Origin: Verrucosispora sioxanthis
GTDB taxonomy: Bacteria; Actinomycetota; Actinomycetes; Mycobacteriales; Micromonosporaceae
Assembly: GCF_010560025.1 (NCBI RefSeq)
Contig: NZ_SAIY01000004.1
Location: forward strand, 602,829 to 666,828
Reading direction: 5' to 3'
DNA length: 64,000 nt
Positions within the stretch are counted from its first letter, which is position 1. Each line of letters opens with the position of its first letter. Below the pieces are notes generated by a model, which was not told the DNA's origin, searched no databases, and saw only the letters and a program-made list of their open reading frames with translations. The translations under genes and the position numbers were made by a program. This document shows, piece after piece, positions 6,278 to 19,917 of the stretch.

Positions 6278-8509
6278 ATGGCCCATCGGACATCGAGCCG
6301 ACTACTGTTCACCGCGTTCGGCGTCAGCCTGCTTGCCGGCGCCGGTCAGCTCGGCCTCGCCTTCGGCTTCGGCATCGTCCGGCTCACCGGAAGCTTCACC
6401 GGCGCGAGCATCAACCAGTGGCCCGCCCAGCTCGTCTGGGCCGGCTGGTTCGCCACGAACGCCGCCGTGATCGGCGCCGTGCTCACCGAGCGGCTGGCCC
6501 GCCATGGTGGGCAGCTCACGGGCACCCCCCGGCAACTGGCCGTCGCGGGCAGCGCCGCCCTGGGTGCCACGGTCGTGGCGCCGCTGTGCATGCAGCCGGC
6601 CCGCAGCGCGGAACTCGTCTCGGTCGACCCGGTATGGGCCGTGGCCATCTGCGCCGGCCTCGGCGCGGTGGTCGGCGCCGGTGCCGCGCTGGCCGTCCTG
6701 GTCCGGCCTCCGTTCGCCTGGAACATGGCAGCGGTGGCCGCGGCGGTCTGGTTCCTCGCGTTACTGTCCGTGATCCCGTCGTTGGGGGCGAACGGACCAC
6801 TGACCCCGGTACGCCTCGGCGTGCTGGAGCCGGCCTGGCTCGCCGCCGGCACCGCACAGCAACTGGCGCTGCTGATCCTTCCACTGGTGACCCTGCTGGC
6901 CGGCGCGGTGACCGCGACGGTGGCCCGTTGGCGCGGCCATCCCCCACTGGTCAGCGGGCCCAGTGGGGTCGCCGGACCGGTGCTGGTGGCGTTCGCCTAC
7001 CTGGCCGCCGGACCGGGTGACACGAGCGATCGGTACCAGTTGACCCCTTACTACGCCGCGCTGATCGCGGTGGTGGTCGGCGCGCTCGGCTCCGCCGCGG
7101 CAGCCCTGCTGCCCTGGCCGGCCACCGGCCGACTCGCCCATCGGGCCGCCGCACCCCGGTGGGACCGCCATCGAACCGACCGCCATCCTGCAACCGCTGC
7201 CGACGACCCCCGCGCTGCCCGGGTCGGCCGGCGCACCCGCGGACCCGGCGGCCGGCCCGGCACGCCCGGTCGTGGTGGTCGACGGCGACCCCGAGGCCGA
7301 CCGGCCCACCGGCGGAACCCGCTCCGACGGCGGCCCCGGGGCGACGTCACGTCGGACGGGTCACCGCCGCACTGGCACTGGCCGATCGCGCACACCGAGC
7401 CGTCCGCCGTCACGACCACACCGACCGCCGGTGGTGCGGTTGGACGCCGCCCGGCCACCGCCGGCACCGCACCGACGACATCCGCACCGGCGACCGGCAA
7501 CGGCGGGCAGCCGCCCGACGGCGGGCCCTCCGCCGACAGCGCACGCGGCGACAACCGCACCGACCACACCAGCCCTGCTGATGCCGGTGTCGCGCATGCC
7601 GGCGACACCGCAAGCCGAACCGACGCTGCCAAGCGAGCAGGCGGAGCCGCGCGGCGAACCGAAGCCGGTGAGCCAGCACAGAGCCGCGAGCCAGCACAGA
7701 GCGACGAGCCAACACAGAGCGGCGAGCCGGCGCGTGAGACCGCCGGGTCGGTATTCGACGGACAGGCGGTGGCGGGGAGCGACGGGCAGCCCGGTGCGTC
7801 GACAGAGCCGGCGCCGGTGGGCGACGGCAGCGACCTTCCCCAGGCGGCACCCAGCGCGGTGGAGGCCGAGTCGCCGGTCGCTTCCAGCGGCAGAACCCCG
7901 ACGCCCCGCACCCCCACGCCCCGGGCACCGGCCCCGTCGGTGGACCCGACGCCCGCGACGGCGCAGGCCGCGCCGACCGCCGAGCCAGCGCCAGCGCCAG
8001 CGCCAGCGCCAGCGCCAGCGCCAGCGCCAGCGCCAGCGCCAGCGCATGATGCCGGAGGCCAGTCGGCGGCGGAGGTGTCACCCGAGGCGCTGCCACGATC
8101 TCGGCAGCGGTTCGTGTTGCCCGATCTCACCCGGGCCACGACCGGGCCCGAGACGCCGTCGACTCCGGGCAGCTCGGCGGCGCTCCCCGACACCCCGGAG
8201 GTCTCCATCGAGCCGGCGGCCACCGCCCGTGACCTCACGGCCGCCTTCACGAAGCCGCCCGCCGTCCGGGCCGAGGACGTCCAACCGGACGCCGAAGCGG
8301 AGAAGGGCCGGCGTGGACTGTTCCGGCGTGGCAGGTCCCGGTCCGGGGAGCATGCCGCGACCGAGCAGGACGAACCGCTGCCGGCTCAGGACGAGGAGTA
8401 CGTCGACTGGGTAGCCGGGCTCAGCCGACCGCTCGATGACGACGAGGCGACTCCGCAGAAGGGACCACGCCGCTCCCTGCGGTCGACGGGTCGGCACCAC
8501 CGACGCTGA
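6278..8509 (+). CDS. Membrane protein with long Pro/Ala-rich cytoplasmic tail; frame disturbed
   Basis: The open frame gives 743 residues. The first 290 or so form about eight hydrophobic segments. The remainder is a low-complexity Pro/Ala/Thr/Glu-rich tail ending in EEYVDWVAGLSRP, RRSLRSTGRHHRR. Between about 7140 and 7335 the open frame reads as an Arg-rich off-frame product, while the +1 frame there reads TAIEPTAILQPLP and VVVVDGDPEADRP with near-total G/C in third positions. Two compensating indels (near 7125-7145 and near the CCCCGGGG run at 7334-7341) would explain this. A rare TTA leucine codon lies at 6761-6763. The ATG at 6278 is preferred over one at 6251, though its ribosome site is weak. 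Function is unknown. Confidence 0.6.
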   Translation: MAHRTSSRLLFTAFGVSLLAGAGQLGLAFGFGIVRLTGSFTGASINQWPAQLVWAGWFATNAAVIGAVLTERLARHGGQLTGTPRQLAVAGSAALGATVVAPLCMQPARSAELVSVDPVWAVAICAGLGAVVGAGAALAVLVRPPFAWNMAAVAAAVWFLALLSVIPSLGANGPLTPVRLGVLEPAWLAAGTAQQLALLILPLVTLLAGAVTATVARWRGHPPLVSGPSGVAGPVLVAFAYLAAGPGDTSDRYQLTPYYAALIAVVVGALGSAAAALLPWPATGRLAHRAAAPRWDRHRTDRHPATAADDPRAARVGRRTRGPGGRPGTPGRGGRRRPRGRPAHRRNPLRRRPRGDVTSDGSPPHWHWPIAHTEPSAVTTTPTAGGAVGRRPATAGTAPTTSAPATGNGGQPPDGGPSADSARGDNRTDHTSPADAGVAHAGDTASRTDAAKRAGGAARRTEAGEPAQSREPAQSDEPTQSGEPARETAGSVFDGQAVAGSDGQPGASTEPAPVGDGSDLPQAAPSAVEAESPVASSGRTPTPRTPTPRAPAPSVDPTPATAQAAPTAEPAPAPAPAPAPAPAPAPAPAHDAGGQSAAEVSPEALPRSRQRFVLPDLTRATTGPETPSTPGSSAALPDTPEVSIEPAATARDLTAAFTKPPAVRAEDVQPDAEAEKGRRGLFRRGRSRSGEHAATEQDEPLPAQDEEYVDWVAGLSRPLDDDEATPQKGPRRSLRSTGRHHRR
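7985..8044 (+). repeat. Hexanucleotide tandem repeat (CCAGCG)10
   Basis: Ten perfect copies of CCAGCG lie inside the tail of the membrane-protein gene, encoding alternating Pro-Ala. Because the unit is six bases, slippage would change tail length by two residues without shifting frame. Slightly upstream (about 7670-7730) there are also three near-copies of an 18-bp unit encoding EPAQS-like peptides. Confidence 0.95.
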
Positions 8510-8594
8510 GACCCTCGCCCGCGCACCCGTCGGCCACCATCCACCGCGTCCGGACTTCACCGTCGGTGACTGCCGGGGACGGTAGGAGTGCGGC

Positions 8595-8638
8595 GCCTCG
8601 TGTCCAGGTGACGTGATCACGTCACCCGGACATGAGGC
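8595..8638. terminator. Bidirectional hairpin between convergent genes
   Basis: The centre is the perfect 20-bp palindrome GGTGACGTGATCACGTCACC (8607-8626), flanked by arms GCCTCGTGTCCA and CGGACATGAGGC that pair apart from two imperfect positions. It sits 86 bp after the membrane-protein gene and 27 bp after thiC, so it can end both transcripts. The loopless symmetrical centre could equally be a dimeric-protein site. Confidence 0.7.
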
Positions 8639-8664
8639 ACTCAGGTCTCACCCATCCCGACCGG

Positions 8665-12898
<4,234 letters not shown>

Positions 12899-12902
<4 letters not shown>

Positions 12903-14068
12903 GAGTCGTCCTCCGTCGGATGCGAAAAGGTGCTCGCCGAGCCCACGACGCCCGACGCGTCGGCGAACCGGTCCGGTCGGAAGGGCGCGAGCAGGGTGTG
13001 CGGGCTGCCGTCGCCGGTGATCAGCTCGGTGATCAGGTCCGCGGTGACCGGGGTGAGCACGATTCCGTGCCGGTGGTGACCGGCGGCCACCAGCACGTCC
13101 GGGTGACCCGGCAACGGCCCCAGGATCGGGGCGTTGTCCGGCGTGCCGGGGCGCAGCCCCGCCAGCGTCTCCACCAGGTCGTACTCGGCGATCTCGGGCA
13201 GCAGGTCGACGGCGGCCCGCAGCAGCCGCAGCACCGCTCCGGCGCAGACGTCCAGGTCGGAGCGCTCCTCGACGGTCGCGCCGACGACCACCTCGCCGCT
13301 GTCCCGCGGCACCAGGTAGACGTGCTCGCCGTCGGCGTACCCCCGGATCACGTGCCGGAAGCCCGGCGGCCCGCCGTCCGGCGCACGCAACCGCAGCACC
13401 TGTCCCTTCACCGGACGGACCGGCAGGCCGGTCAGGGCCGCGACGCCGCAGCCGGCGGCGACCACCGTCACGCCGGCGGTGACGTCGGACAGCCGCCGCA
13501 CCGGCTCGGCGACCAGCACCGCGCCCGCCCGCTCCGCCGCCAGCCGCAGCGCCGGCACCAGCCGGCGCGGGTCGACCTGGTGGTCGGTGGCGGCGAGCGC
13601 GCCGCCGCGCACCCGGGGCGCCAGCGCCGGCTCGCGCTCGCGTAGCTGGGACGGGCGCAGCGGGGTCACCGGCAACCCCAGCCCCTGCTGGTACGCCCAG
13701 AGCCGACGTGCCTCGGCGAGGTCGTCGGCGGTCAGCCCGACCATCAGGGTGCCCTCGGTGCGGTAGCCGATGTCGGTGCCGGTCGCCTCGGTCAGTTCGG
13801 CGGCGAACCCCGGCCAACGCCCGGCCGACTCGGTGAGCAGACCGGTCAGTTCCCGCTCGCCGAAGTACGCCTCGGCGACCGGCGCCAGCATCCCGGCGGC
13901 CACGTGGGAGGCACCCGACCCGGGCGCCGGATCGTGCACGACCACCCGCAACCCGCGCACCGCGCACCGCCAGGCGACCGCCCACCCGATCGGCCCGCCG
14001 CCCACGACGGCCACATCGGGCCGGCGCCGGGGCACCGGACCGGTGGTGGCGGGGCGCCCGGTCAACAC
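12899..14068 (-). CDS. thiO: Glycine oxidase ThiO
   Basis: A 389-residue FAD amine oxidase that converts glycine to dehydroglycine for thiazole synthesis, the aerobic alternative to ThiH. The dinucleotide-binding motif GGGPIG lies at 23-28, followed by SGASHVAAGMLAP (family FAD contact) and the C-terminal VAAGHHRHGIVLTPVTA block near the active site. GTG 14068 overlaps the end of thiE (GTGTTGA); TTG 14065 is equally possible. Normal length. Confidence 0.93.
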
Positions 14069-14688
14069 GTCAGCGCCCGAACCAGCTCGGCGGCGGCACG
14101 GACGGGATCGGTGGCTCCGGAGAGCGCACCGACCACCGCCACCCCGTACGCGCCGGTGGCCCGCAACTCGGGCACGTCCGCCGCCGTCACCCCGCCGATG
14201 GCGATCACCGGCACGTCGACCGCCTCGACCACCGCCCGGACACCGGTCACGCCGATCGGCGGCGGCAGCCCGTCCTTGGTGGCGGTGACGCGGCACGGGC
14301 CCACGCCCAGATAGCTGGCTCCGGCGGTGACCGCCGCGAGCGCGCTCGCCGGTTCCCGGGCGGTGGCACCGAGCACGGCGGCCGGGCCGAGCACCTTCCG
14401 GGCCGCCGCCACGGGCAGATCGTCGGCGCCGACGTGACCACCGGCGGCGTCGGTCGCCAGTGCCACGTGCAGCCGGTCGTTGACCAGGCAGGGCACCTGG
14501 TACGGGGCGCAGAGGGCAAGCACCTGTCGGGTCAGCTCGTACGCCTGCCGGTCGGTCGCGGTGTCCTCGACCCGGACCTGCACCACCAGCTCGGTGTGGG
14601 CCACCGGGAGCACGGCGCGGAGCACGGCGAGCGGATCCCGCCCGGGTCGGGTGTCGGTGATCAGATGCAGTCGTCCCAGGGACGGCAC
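14062..14688 (-). CDS. thiE: Thiamine-phosphate synthase
   Basis: A 208-residue barrel enzyme joining HMP-PP with thiazole phosphate. Motifs: LHLITDTRPG (7-16), VNDRLHVALATDAAGGHVGADDLP (69-92, substrate binding), GATAREP, YLGVGPCRVTATK (126-138, pyrophosphate binding), IAIGGV (162-167). Some positions depart from the classical enzyme (VQVRVED where VQLREK is usual). It is the first gene after the TPP riboswitch: GTG 14688 with GGAGGAG seven bases upstream at the riboswitch end, so ligand binding can hide the ribosome site. Confidence 0.9.
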   Translation of the reverse strand: MPSLGRLHLITDTRPGRDPLAVLRAVLPVAHTELVVQVRVEDTATDRQAYELTRQVLALCAPYQVPCLVNDRLHVALATDAAGGHVGADDLPVAAARKVLGPAAVLGATAREPASALAAVTAGASYLGVGPCRVTATKDGLPPPIGVTGVRAVVEAVDVPVIAIGGVTAADVPELRATGAYGVAVVGALSGATDPVRAAAELVRALTC

Positions 14689-14689
14689 G

Positions 14690-14790
14690 GCAACACTCCT
14701 CCCTGCGCCGGCATTACCCGGATCAGGTTCGACGGTCGGGGGCTCACAGCCCCCCTCTCAGCCCGGTACACCGGGCTCCCGTGGGTTCGT
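14690..14790 (-). promoter_or_regulatory. TPP riboswitch (thi box)
   Basis: Read on minus, the aptamer hallmarks appear in order: a CCCGG/CCGGG helix, CTGAGAGG (J3-2 core that holds the pyrimidine), a GGGGGCT/AGCCCCC hairpin, then ACCTGATCCGGGTAATGCCG (the pyrophosphate-binding part), and GCAGGGAGGAG merging with the thiE ribosome site. No terminator hairpin separates aptamer and start, so control is likely by sequestration of the ribosome site. Boundaries are approximate. Confidence 0.95.
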
Positions 14791-14798
14791 TGGGTGTC

Positions 14799-14827
14799 AC
14801 CGTACGTCGTTTCGCCGGCTCCGCCAA
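14799..14827 (-). promoter_or_regulatory. Probable thiamin operon promoter
   Basis: On minus, TTGGCG (14822-14827) and TACGGT (14799-14804) are separated by 17 bp, and transcription would begin around 14792, just ahead of the riboswitch. Boxes fit the actinobacterial housekeeping consensus moderately. The position, directly before the aptamer, is the main support. Confidence 0.5.
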
Positions 14828-14968
14828 GCCCGTCCCGCGCCGCCGGCGGCGGCGCGGGCCACCCGGTCATGCCGACTCGCCACGGCCTACGGAACGGACT
14901 CGCGGCAGCACCGCGGCCGGAAGAAGGCCCCGATATACAGCGACTCACACCAATAGAAAATGACCCCG

Positions 14969-14983
14969 TTACCAAAACGTTAC
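14969..14983 (+). promoter_or_regulatory. Operator-like site upstream of first ThuA/PKD protein gene
   Basis: TTACCAAAACGTTAC matches TTACCGAAACGTTAT at 19918-19932 at 13 of 15 positions. Each copy lies about 160-170 bp before the start codon of one of the two paralogous secreted proteins, in A+T-rich DNA. The AAACGTT core resembles LacI-family operators of sugar genes. That regulator class is a guess. No confident -10/-35 pair could be fixed beside it. Confidence 0.45.
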
Positions 14984-15144
14984 AAGGCTCCACCTTGCTC
15001 GAAACTAGATTCACTACGGCAAATTGAGTGATCGGATCGGCTGAGTCGGCACCCAGACCTCGCTCGTCAGGTATGGGCGGTCGGACCGACGGGAGTGACC
15101 ACCGCCGTCCACTCCGAACCGTCCCACGGACAGAGGAGATCCTC

Positions 15145-18100
15145 GTGCCCCGACCCAGTCGGCGGCGAGCTCCGCTCGCCGCAGTGACCGTGGCGCTACT
15201 CGCCTTCGTACTCATCCTGGCCGCCGCACCGGCCCCGATCACCGGCCCGGCCGCCGCCCAGGCTGCCGCGCCGGTAGCCGCGGCGGAGGCGGAGCCGTAC
15301 TCCGTCCTGGTCTTTTCAAAGACCGCCGGATTCCGGCACGACTCGATTCCGGCCGGCATCACCGCGATCCAGCAACTCGGCACGGCGAACGGGTTCACCG
15401 TCACCACCACCGAGGACAGCGCCGCCTTCACCGACACCAACCTCGCCAGGTTCAAGGCGGTCATCTGGTTGTCCACCACCGGCGACGTGCTCAACGCCAG
15501 CCAGCAGGCGGCCTTCGAGCGCTACATCCGCGCCGGTGGCGGCTACGTCGGCGTGCACGCCGCGTCCGACACCGAGTACGACTGGGCCTGGTACGGCCAA
15601 CTGGTCGGTGCCTACTTCAACAGTCACCCGGCCAACCAGACGGCCACGGTGAAGGTCGAGGACACCACCCACGAGTCGACCCGGCACCTGCCGGAGCGGT
15701 GGTCCCGGTTCGACGAGTGGTACAACTTCCGCACCAACCCCCGCACCCGTCAGGTGCAGGTGCTGGCCTCGCTCGACGAGCGCAGCTACAGCCCGGGCAG
15801 CGGGGCGATGGGGCAGGACCACCCGATCGCCTGGTGCCAGAACTTCGACGGTGGGCGGTCCTGGTACACCGGTGGCGGGCACACCCAGGAGTCCTTCACC
15901 AACGCCGAGTTCCGGCAACACCTGCTCGGTGGCATCCAGACCGCGGCCGGGGTGGTGCACGCCGACTGCGGCGCCGGCCGGGCCGCCAGCTTCGAGAAGG
16001 TGACGCTGGACAGCAACACCAGCAACCCGATGGAGTTGGACATCGCACCCGACGGCCGGGTGTTCTACATCGAGCGCGACGGTCGCGTGCAGATCATCAA
16101 GCCGGACACCGGCCAGACCGTCACCGCGCTGCGGCTGAGCGTCTTCGCCGGCAACGAGGACGGCCTGCTGGGCATCCGCCTCGACCCCAACTTCGCCAGC
16201 AACGGCTGGGTCTGGCTCTACTACGCCCCCAGCGCGGGCGGTTCCCGCAACAACCTGTCCCGGTTCACCGTCACCGGTGACACGATCAACCCGTCCAGCG
16301 AGCGGGTCGTGCTGGAGGTGCCCACGCAGCGCAACACCTGCTGCCACATGGGCGGGACGATGACCTTCGACTCGGCCGGCAACCTGTACCTGGCCACCGG
16401 GGACAACACCAACCCCTTCGAGTCCGGTGGCTACAGCCCGTTGGACGAGCGCTCCGGCCGGGCGGACTACGACTCGCAGCGCACCGCCGGCAACACCAAC
16501 GACCTGCGCGGCAAGGTGCTCCGGATCCGGCCGCAGGCCGACGGCACGTACACCATTCCGGCCGGCAACCTCTTCGCGCCGGGCACCGCGCGGACCAGGC
16601 CGGAGATCTACGCGATGGGCCTGCGCAACCCGTTCCGGATCGGCATCGACCCGGTAACCAACGTGCTCTACGTCGCCGACTACGGCCCGGACGCCACCAC
16701 CACGAACGCGAACCGGGGCCCGGAGGGCCTGGTGGAGTGGAACATCGTCGACCGGCCCGGCAACTTCGGCTGGCCGTACTGCCACGGCAACAACCAGGCG
16801 TACAACGACTACCAGTTCCCGTCCGGTCCGAGCGGGGCGAAGTTCAACTGCTCCGCACCGGTGAACAACTCCCCCAACAACACAGGTCTGACCAACCTGC
16901 CGGCGGCCATCCCGGCCACGGTCGACTACGGCTACGGCGGCAACAGCCGTTTCCCGGAGATCGGCGGCGGCGGAGCACCGATGGCCGGCCCGGTCTACCG
17001 GTTCGACCCGACCATCTCGTCGCGCCGCCAGTGGCCGGCGTACTTCGACGGCAAGGCCATGTTCGGCGAGTGGAACCAGTCGCGGATGTACACCATGCAG
17101 GTCACCCGGGACGGTAAGTCCCTCGTCGACATCAACCGGATCCTCGACCAGATGACCTTCGTCCGGCCGATGGACTTCGAGTTCGGCCCGGACGGCGCGC
17201 TGTACCTGATCGAGTGGGGCAGCGGCTTCGGCGGCAACAACGACAACTCCGGCGTCTACCGCATCGACTACACCGCCGGTGCCCGCGCCCCGATCGCGGT
17301 CGCCTCGGCGAACCCCACCTCCGGAGCGCCACCGCTGGCCGTCACCTTCTCCAGCGCCGGCTCACGCGACCCCGACGGTGGAGCACTCACCTACGCCTGG
17401 ACGTTCGGCGACGGCGGCACCTCCACCCAGGCCAACCCGACCCACACCTACACCCAGTCCGGCAGCTACACCGCGCAACTGCGGGTGACCAACCCGGCCG
17501 GGCGCAGCGCGGTGGCCAACGTGCCGATCACCGTCGGCAACACGGCACCGACCGTGACCATCGAATTCCCCCCGGACGGTGGCTTCTTCGCCTGGGGTGA
17601 CCAGGTCGCCTACACCGTCAAGGTCACCGACCCGGAGGACGGGACGATCGACTGCGACGAGGTCGAACTCCAGGTCCTGCTCGGCCACGACGAGCACGCT
17701 CACCCGCTGGAGCGGCACACCGGCTGCACCGGCACGGTGCAGACCCAGCTCGCCGACGGCCACGGGGCGGAGGCGAACGTCTTCACCGTTCTGGAGGCGA
17801 CCTACACCGACCAGGGCGGGGCCGACGGGGCCGAGCCGCAGACCGGCCGGGCGCTCGTGGTCCTTCAGCCGAAACGTAAGGAGGCCGAGTACTACTCCGC
17901 CACCGGACGGGTGGCGGGTGCCACCGGCGGCGGCACCGCCGGGGTGGAGCGGGAGACCACCGGTGACACCGCCGGCGGTGGCCAGAACATCGGATTCATC
18001 GAGGACGGCGACTGGTGGTCGGTCAGTCCGGCCAGCCTGACCGGCCTCACCTCGATCCGGTTCCGGGTCGCCTCGGCCACCTCCGGTGGTCGGATCGAGG

Positions 18101-19812
18101 TGCGCGCCGGAGCCGCGAACGGACCGCTGATCACCACCGCCGCCGTGACCGGCACCGGAGGGTGGCAGACGTACACCGACGTCACCGCGCAGATACCCAA
18201 CGGCGCCGCGGCGGAGGGCGCGTTGTACTTCGTCGCCCGGGATCCGAACGGCGGCTCCGGCACCCTGTTCAACGTCAACTGGATGGACTTCGTCGGACCC
18301 GGGGTGAGCGGCAACGCCCCGCCGACGGTCACCGCCTCGGCCACCCCGACCAGCGGGACCGGGCCGTTGGCGGTGACCTTCACCGGTACGGCCACCGACC
18401 CGGACGGGGACACCCCCCTGACGTACGCCTGGGACTTCGGTGACGGTGCGACCGCGAACACGCTCAACGCCACCCACACCTACACCACGCCGGGCAGCTA
18501 CACCGCCATCCTGACGGTCACCGACAGCCGGGGTGCGCGAGGGCAGGCCAGCGTGCCGGTCCGGGTCGACGGGGCGGGCAACCCCTGCCAGGCCGAGCCG
18601 GGACCACAGCGGTCCGACGAGTTCACCGGTAGCTCGCTGGATCGTCAGCGATGGACAAGCGTGGTGCGCGGGACGGAGTCGTACTCCCTCGCCGACGGTT
18701 CACTGCGGCTGCCCACCGCGGCGGGTGACCTGTACGGCACCCGCAACGACGCCACCAACCTGGTGCTCCAGCCCGCACCCAGCGGTGCCTGGCAGGCGAC
18801 CACCCGGGTCACCGTGGCGGCCCGGGCCGACTACCAGCAGGCCGGTCTGCTGCTCTACGGCGACGACGACAACTACGCCAAGCTGGACCTGGTCTACGGT
18901 GGCAACCGGAAGGTCGAGTTCCTCCGGGAAACCGCCGGTACCCCGCGCAACGAGAGCACGGACTCCACCGCGGCGCCCACCGGTGACACCATCCATCTGC
19001 GACTGACCAGCGACGGGACGAACCTGACCGCCGCCTACTCGACGGACGGGCAGACCTTCACCGCGGTCGGTCGGTCCGCCGCGCTGGCCGGGATCAGCAA
19101 CCCCCGGATCGGTCTCTTCGCCCTCAACGGCGGCACCACCGCGCCGGTGGTGAACGCCCAGTTCGACTGGATCCGGATCACCCCGGAGGTCACCACGGGC
19201 GTCGTCACGCCGTCGGACGAGTTCACCGGCACCGGCCTGGAGAAGTGCCGGTGGAACGCCGTCGTACGGGAGGACTCGACCCGGTACCGGGTGACCGACG
19301 GCGCGTTGCGCATCGACGTGCCGAACGGTGACATCTACGGCACCGGCAACACCGGGCCGACGAACTTCATCCTCCAGAACAGCCCGGCCGGGAACTGGAC
19401 CATGCAGACCCGGGTCGACGGCAGCCTGTTCAACGAGCAGTACCAGCAGGCTGGTCTGCTGGTGTACGCCGACGACGACAACTACCTGAAGTTCGACTAC
19501 GTGACGGACAACGCGGCCGGTCAGACGGTCTCGCGACGGATCGAGTTCCGCAGCGAGGTCGGCGGAGTGGTGCAGAGTACGCAGCCCCAGGCGACCGGCC
19601 TGACCCAGGGCATCTGGCACCTGCGGCTGGCGCGCAGCGGAAACACCTTCACCGCCGCGTACTCGGCCGACGGCACGAGTTGGACGACCCTGCAAACGTT
19701 GACGAGCACCGCGGTCGGGGCGACTCCGAGGGTGGGCCTGTTCACTCTCGGTGCCAACCAGACCGCGTCGAAGACGGCCGCCTTCGACTACTTCCGGCTC
19801 ACTCCCGGGTAG
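15145..19812 (+). CDS. Giant secreted ThuA/sorbosone-dehydrogenase-like/PKD/CBM6 protein, paralog A
   Basis: A 1555-residue exported multidomain protein. GTG 15145 follows AGAGGAG. A signal peptide covers residues 1 to about 48. The order then is ThuA-like domain (about 52-270, opening YSVLVFSKTAGFRHDSIPAG), a glucose/sorbosone-dehydrogenase-type propeller (about 283-711: MELDIAPDGRVFYIERDG, IYAMGLRNPFRIG, VADYGPDA), PKD (714-800, LTYAWTFGDGG), an Ig-like segment (802-908), CBM6-type carbohydrate module (912-1051), second PKD (1055-1142), and two LamG/DUF1349-like domains (1155-1349, 1355-1555). Likely role: extracellular carbohydrate binding and oxidation, probably PQQ-dependent if the propeller is active. 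It is followed by a strong hairpin and then its paralog. Confidence 0.87.
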   Translation: MPRPSRRRAPLAAVTVALLAFVLILAAAPAPITGPAAAQAAAPVAAAEAEPYSVLVFSKTAGFRHDSIPAGITAIQQLGTANGFTVTTTEDSAAFTDTNLARFKAVIWLSTTGDVLNASQQAAFERYIRAGGGYVGVHAASDTEYDWAWYGQLVGAYFNSHPANQTATVKVEDTTHESTRHLPERWSRFDEWYNFRTNPRTRQVQVLASLDERSYSPGSGAMGQDHPIAWCQNFDGGRSWYTGGGHTQESFTNAEFRQHLLGGIQTAAGVVHADCGAGRAASFEKVTLDSNTSNPMELDIAPDGRVFYIERDGRVQIIKPDTGQTVTALRLSVFAGNEDGLLGIRLDPNFASNGWVWLYYAPSAGGSRNNLSRFTVTGDTINPSSERVVLEVPTQRNTCCHMGGTMTFDSAGNLYLATGDNTNPFESGGYSPLDERSGRADYDSQRTAGNTNDLRGKVLRIRPQADGTYTIPAGNLFAPGTARTRPEIYAMGLRNPFRIGIDPVTNVLYVADYGPDATTTNANRGPEGLVEWNIVDRPGNFGWPYCHGNNQAYNDYQFPSGPSGAKFNCSAPVNNSPNNTGLTNLPAAIPATVDYGYGGNSRFPEIGGGGAPMAGPVYRFDPTISSRRQWPAYFDGKAMFGEWNQSRMYTMQVTRDGKSLVDINRILDQMTFVRPMDFEFGPDGALYLIEWGSGFGGNNDNSGVYRIDYTAGARAPIAVASANPTSGAPPLAVTFSSAGSRDPDGGALTYAWTFGDGGTSTQANPTHTYTQSGSYTAQLRVTNPAGRSAVANVPITVGNTAPTVTIEFPPDGGFFAWGDQVAYTVKVTDPEDGTIDCDEVELQVLLGHDEHAHPLERHTGCTGTVQTQLADGHGAEANVFTVLEATYTDQGGADGAEPQTGRALVVLQPKRKEAEYYSATGRVAGATGGGTAGVERETTGDTAGGGQNIGFIEDGDWWSVSPASLTGLTSIRFRVASATSGGRIEVRAGAANGPLITTAAVTGTGGWQTYTDVTAQIPNGAAAEGALYFVARDPNGGSGTLFNVNWMDFVGPGVSGNAPPTVTASATPTSGTGPLAVTFTGTATDPDGDTPLTYAWDFGDGATANTLNATHTYTTPGSYTAILTVTDSRGARGQASVPVRVDGAGNPCQAEPGPQRSDEFTGSSLDRQRWTSVVRGTESYSLADGSLRLPTAAGDLYGTRNDATNLVLQPAPSGAWQATTRVTVAARADYQQAGLLLYGDDDNYAKLDLVYGGNRKVEFLRETAGTPRNESTDSTAAPTGDTIHLRLTSDGTNLTAAYSTDGQTFTAVGRSAALAGISNPRIGLFALNGGTTAPVVNAQFDWIRITPEVTTGVVTPSDEFTGTGLEKCRWNAVVREDSTRYRVTDGALRIDVPNGDIYGTGNTGPTNFILQNSPAGNWTMQTRVDGSLFNEQYQQAGLLVYADDDNYLKFDYVTDNAAGQTVSRRIEFRSEVGGVVQSTQPQATGLTQGIWHLRLARSGNTFTAAYSADGTSWTTLQTLTSTAVGATPRVGLFTLGANQTASKTAAFDYFRLTPG

Positions 19813-19838
19813 TCGGCCTGGCTCGCCGACACACAACT

Positions 19839-19873
19839 GCCGGCCCGCACCTCCGCCCGAGGTGCGGGCCGGC
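19839..19873 (+). terminator. Terminator-like hairpin after paralog A
   Basis: A perfect 15-bp stem (19839-19853 with 19859-19873, loop CGCCC) starts 27 nt after the stop. There is no T run, as is usual in this genome type. It separates the two tandem paralogs, indicating separate transcription of the second. Confidence 0.8.
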
Positions 19874-19917
19874 GCCCGTAGCGGTTTGAGTGGGCTGTAC
19901 GGGAATGTCGCTTGCGT

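Noticed and set aside
7985..8044. The (CCAGCG)10 array as a CRISPR or minisatellite locus
   Set aside because: No spacers, six-base unit, inside an open reading frame encoding Pro-Ala.
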